Assembly (NCBI GenBank): GCA_015661135.1
Contig: JACVXW010000162.1
Coordinates: forward strand, 1-8,617
Source: Chloroflexota bacterium
GTDB lineage: Bacteria; Chloroflexota; Limnocylindria; Limnocylindrales; CSP1-4
DNA length: 8,617 nucleotides
Direction of reading: 5' to 3'
Made by a program: the position numbers and the translations under genes. Every line of letters begins with the position of its first letter. The first letter of the stretch is position 1. Of the stretch, positions 6,781 to 8,617 are shown in pieces. The notes under the pieces were generated by a model. It saw only the letters and a list, made by a program, of their open reading frames with translations, was not told the origin of the DNA and did not search any database.

Positions 6781-7715
6781 ATGCGTGAACTCCGTTGGGG
6801 GATCCTCTCGACCGCGAACATCGCTCGCCAAAAGGTCATCCCCGGCATCCAGTCGGCGGCACGCTGCGGGTCCACGGCTCGTACGAGACACTCCTCGCGG
6901 ACCCCGGCGTCGACGCGGTCTACATCCCGCTCCCGAACCATCTCCACGCCGAGTGGACGATCGCCGCAGCCCGGGCCGGCAAGCACGTCCTGTGCGAGAA
7001 GCCCCTGGCACTGACGGCCGTGGATGCGGCCCGCATGGTCGCAGTCTGCGACGCGGAGGGCGTCCGGCTCATGGAGGCCTTCATGTACCGCCTCCATCCG
7101 TCCTGGCAGGCCGTGCTGAACCTCGTCCGGTCCGGGCGAATCGGCCACCTCGTGGCCGTCCAGAGCTGGTTCTCCTACTTCAATGACGATCCCGTGAACA
7201 TCCGGAACGTCCGCGAGTACGGGGGTGGAGCGCTCTTTGACGTCGGCTGCTACGCAGTCAACCTGTCGCGACTGTTGTTCGACGCCGAGCCGGGTCGGGT
7301 CGAGGCGTCCATCCTGCGCGACCCCGTGAGCGGCGTGGACGTGGTGACCAGCGGCGTCCTGGACTTCGACGGGGGGATCGCCACCTTCACCTGCTCGACG
7401 CGGGCGGAGGACGACCAGCGGGTTCACATCGTCGGGACGGAGGGCCGGATCGAGGTCGGGATCCCGTTCAACATCCCGCCGGATCGCCCGACGAGGGTCT
7501 TCCTGACCCACGGCGGCGAACCGCCGGTGGCGCCGGCCACCGAGATCCTCACCTTCGACGCCGCCGACCCCTACGCGGTCGAGGCGGCAGCCTTCGCCGC
7601 GGCGGTGCTGGACGGGGGGCCCACACCGGTCCCGGCCTCGGACGCCGTGGCAAATCTCCGGGTCATCGAGCGACTCTTCAAGGCGGATCGTCGGGAGCGC
7701 CCGTTCGCGGGCTAG
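6781..7715 (+). pseudogene. Gfo/Idh/MocA-family oxidoreductase, broken by an internal out-of-frame deletion
   Basis: NAD(P)-dependent sugar-type oxidoreductase in two frames. From the ATG at 6781, MRELRWGILSTANIARQKVIPGIQSA is a normal start of the cofactor-binding domain, but this frame then turns into nonsense and ends at 7014. The rest of the family sequence, beginning VHGSYETLLADPGVDAVYIPLPNHLHAEW, continues in the frame ending at 7715 and holds the cofactor/catalytic EKP motif (LCEKPLALT), MEAFMYRLHP and GGGALFDVGCYAVN. About 25-35 residues, the second Rossmann strand and helix, are absent between the halves; the frame change requires a loss of 3k+1 bases near 6853-6872. An ATG at 6766 in the first frame, overlapping the SDR gene, is an alternative start. 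Relatives include glucose-fructose oxidoreductase and NADP-type D-xylose dehydrogenases; the activity here is not assignable. An assembly error is a real alternative to a pseudogene. Confidence 0.82.
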
Positions 7716-7742
7716 AGTTCCGCTAGGCAGGAGGCACGCCAA

Positions 7743-8617
7743 GTGGGTCGGAACCGGGTTCGGGTGGTCGCCATCGTCGCCGCCCTCGTCGTCGTCGTCG
7801 GCGGCGCCATCGCCGTGGCCCGACCGTGGGAATCCTCGGGGGCCTGTCCAGCGGCCGCCGAACACCCCGAGTGGAGCGTGGCCCGCCGCTGGGACGAGGC
7901 TCTGCTCGGCGCGATCCGCCGGGCGCTCCCCAACCCGCCCGTCCACGCCCGGAACCTGTACCACCTCTCAGCGGCGATGTGGGACGCCTGGGCGACGTAC
8001 GACCCGGCCGCTGACGGTGTCTTCTTCACCGAAAGGCACACGTCGGGGTCTGTCGCGGCGGCGCGAAACGAGGCGATCAGCTACGCCGCCTACCGGGTCC
8101 TGTCGGCCCGGTTCATCAAGGCCGTTGGCGCGGATGAGTCGCTCAGTGCCTTCGCGGACGTCATGGATTCGCTGTGCTACCCGCTCACCGTCACGACGAC
8201 GCTGGGCGACACGCCGGCGGCGATCGGGAACCGGATCGCCAAGACGGTCCTGGACGCCGGCCTGGCCGATGGATCCAATCAGGCGAACGGCTACGCGGCC
8301 CCCGATTACAAGCCGGTCAACCCGCCGCTCGTGGTCGCCGAGTCCGGAACCACGCTGAGCGATCCCAATCGTTGGCAGCCGCTCCAGCTCGCGCACATGA
8401 TTTCGCAGAACGGGATCCCGATCGAGAACGGCGTCCAGCAGGCGATCGGGCCGCACTGGGGCAGCGTGACCAGCTTCGCCTTGCCGCCGGTTGGCGCCGA
8501 TGGTGTCCCCATTGACCCGGGTCCGCCGCCGGAGTTCGGGACCGCGACCCAGGATGCGTACATCCGCGGGGCCGTCGAGGTCATCCGCTACAGCAGCCAG
8601 CTGGATCCCGCGTCCGG
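7743..8617 (+). CDS. Vanadium-dependent haloperoxidase-related protein, N-terminal part only (runs off window)
   Basis: The frame stays open from GTG 7743 to the window edge, giving 291 complete codons. GCAGGAGGC lies 7-8 bases before the GTG and supports this start; the gene follows the Gfo/Idh/MocA stop by 27 bases. The N-terminus is MGRNRVR followed by a hydrophobic, valine-rich segment (about residues 7-26, encoded by tandem GTC codons), so the protein is exported or anchored in the membrane. From about residue 44, WSVARRWDEALLGAIRRALPNPP and VHARNLYHLSAAMWDAWATYDP, then NEAISYAAYRVLSARF, resemble the N-terminal helical region (DUF6851-like) of proteins annotated as vanadium-dependent haloperoxidases, as I recall the family. 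The vanadate-binding histidine and arginine motifs of the PAP2-like C-terminus would lie beyond the window, so enzymatic activity cannot be judged. No link to sugar metabolism is evident. Confidence 0.75.
   Translation, partial: MGRNRVRVVAIVAALVVVVGGAIAVARPWESSGACPAAAEHPEWSVARRWDEALLGAIRRALPNPPVHARNLYHLSAAMWDAWATYDPAADGVFFTERHTSGSVAAARNEAISYAAYRVLSARFIKAVGADESLSAFADVMDSLCYPLTVTTTLGDTPAAIGNRIAKTVLDAGLADGSNQANGYAAPDYKPVNPPLVVAESGTTLSDPNRWQPLQLAHMISQNGIPIENGVQQAIGPHWGSVTSFALPPVGADGVPIDPGPPPEFGTATQDAYIRGAVEVIRYSSQLDPAS

Noticed and set aside
7786..7803. Tandem GTC triplets as a possible repeat element
   Set aside because: They encode the valine-rich core of the N-terminal membrane segment and are explained by codon preference.
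6753..7964. 403-residue minus-strand frame opposite the Gfo/Idh/MocA gene
   Set aside because: Its composition is that of a high-GC shadow; the plus-strand frames carry recognisable family motifs and good ribosome binding sites.
1..8617. CRISPR array, transposase, phage gene, tRNA or a novel defence system
   Set aside because: No spaced direct repeats, terminal inverted repeats, tRNA-like folds or defence or mobility proteins were seen on either strand; the content is metabolic and transport genes.

Overview
The window is GC-rich bacterial DNA with close-packed genes, GTG starts as well as ATG, strong purine-rich ribosome binding sites and a lipoprotein-type sugar-binding protein. This fits a high-GC bacterium, most plausibly a Chloroflexota member from soil or water, with Actinomycetota as the alternative. 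That assignment rests on impression and gene style; no rRNA or marker gene is present.

Left part (1-5869): a D-xylose-type uptake and catabolism cassette. The C-terminal two thirds of a xylulokinase (xylB, + strand, cut by the window edge) converges on a minus-strand run. In transcription order that run is a ROK-family regulator (5869-4634), a xylose-type periplasmic-binding lipoprotein (4476-3343), a membrane permease (3171-1960, with its N-terminal start displaced into another frame) and a single-domain ABC ATPase (1939-1142). The binding protein, permease and ATPase form one importer. XylB would phosphorylate the D-xylulose made from imported xylose, and the ROK protein is the obvious candidate sensor and repressor. 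A perfect 16-bp hairpin sits between the binding-protein and permease genes. A 9-bp hairpin lies at the xylB/ATPase convergence.

Middle (5870-6067): a 198-bp divergent control region. It holds a TTGACA box reading towards the ROK gene, and an extended -10-like element reading towards the oxidoreductase genes. An inverted repeat surrounds that -10 element and could be an operator.

Right part (6068-8617): on the + strand, a classical short-chain dehydrogenase is followed by a Gfo/Idh/MocA-type sugar oxidoreductase. The second gene has lost part of its Rossmann domain through an out-of-frame internal deletion. Last comes the N-terminal part of a secreted or membrane-anchored protein resembling the vanadium-dependent haloperoxidase group, running off the window. 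The two oxidoreductases may work on sugars beside the xylose cassette, but their substrates cannot be read from sequence.

No CRISPR array, mobile element, tRNA or rRNA was seen, and no gene-free stretch exceeds 300 bases. The best candidates for a second look are two reading-frame breaks (permease start, Gfo/Idh/MocA gene), the hairpin between the transporter genes, and a promoter-like element shared by the regulator-flanking units.
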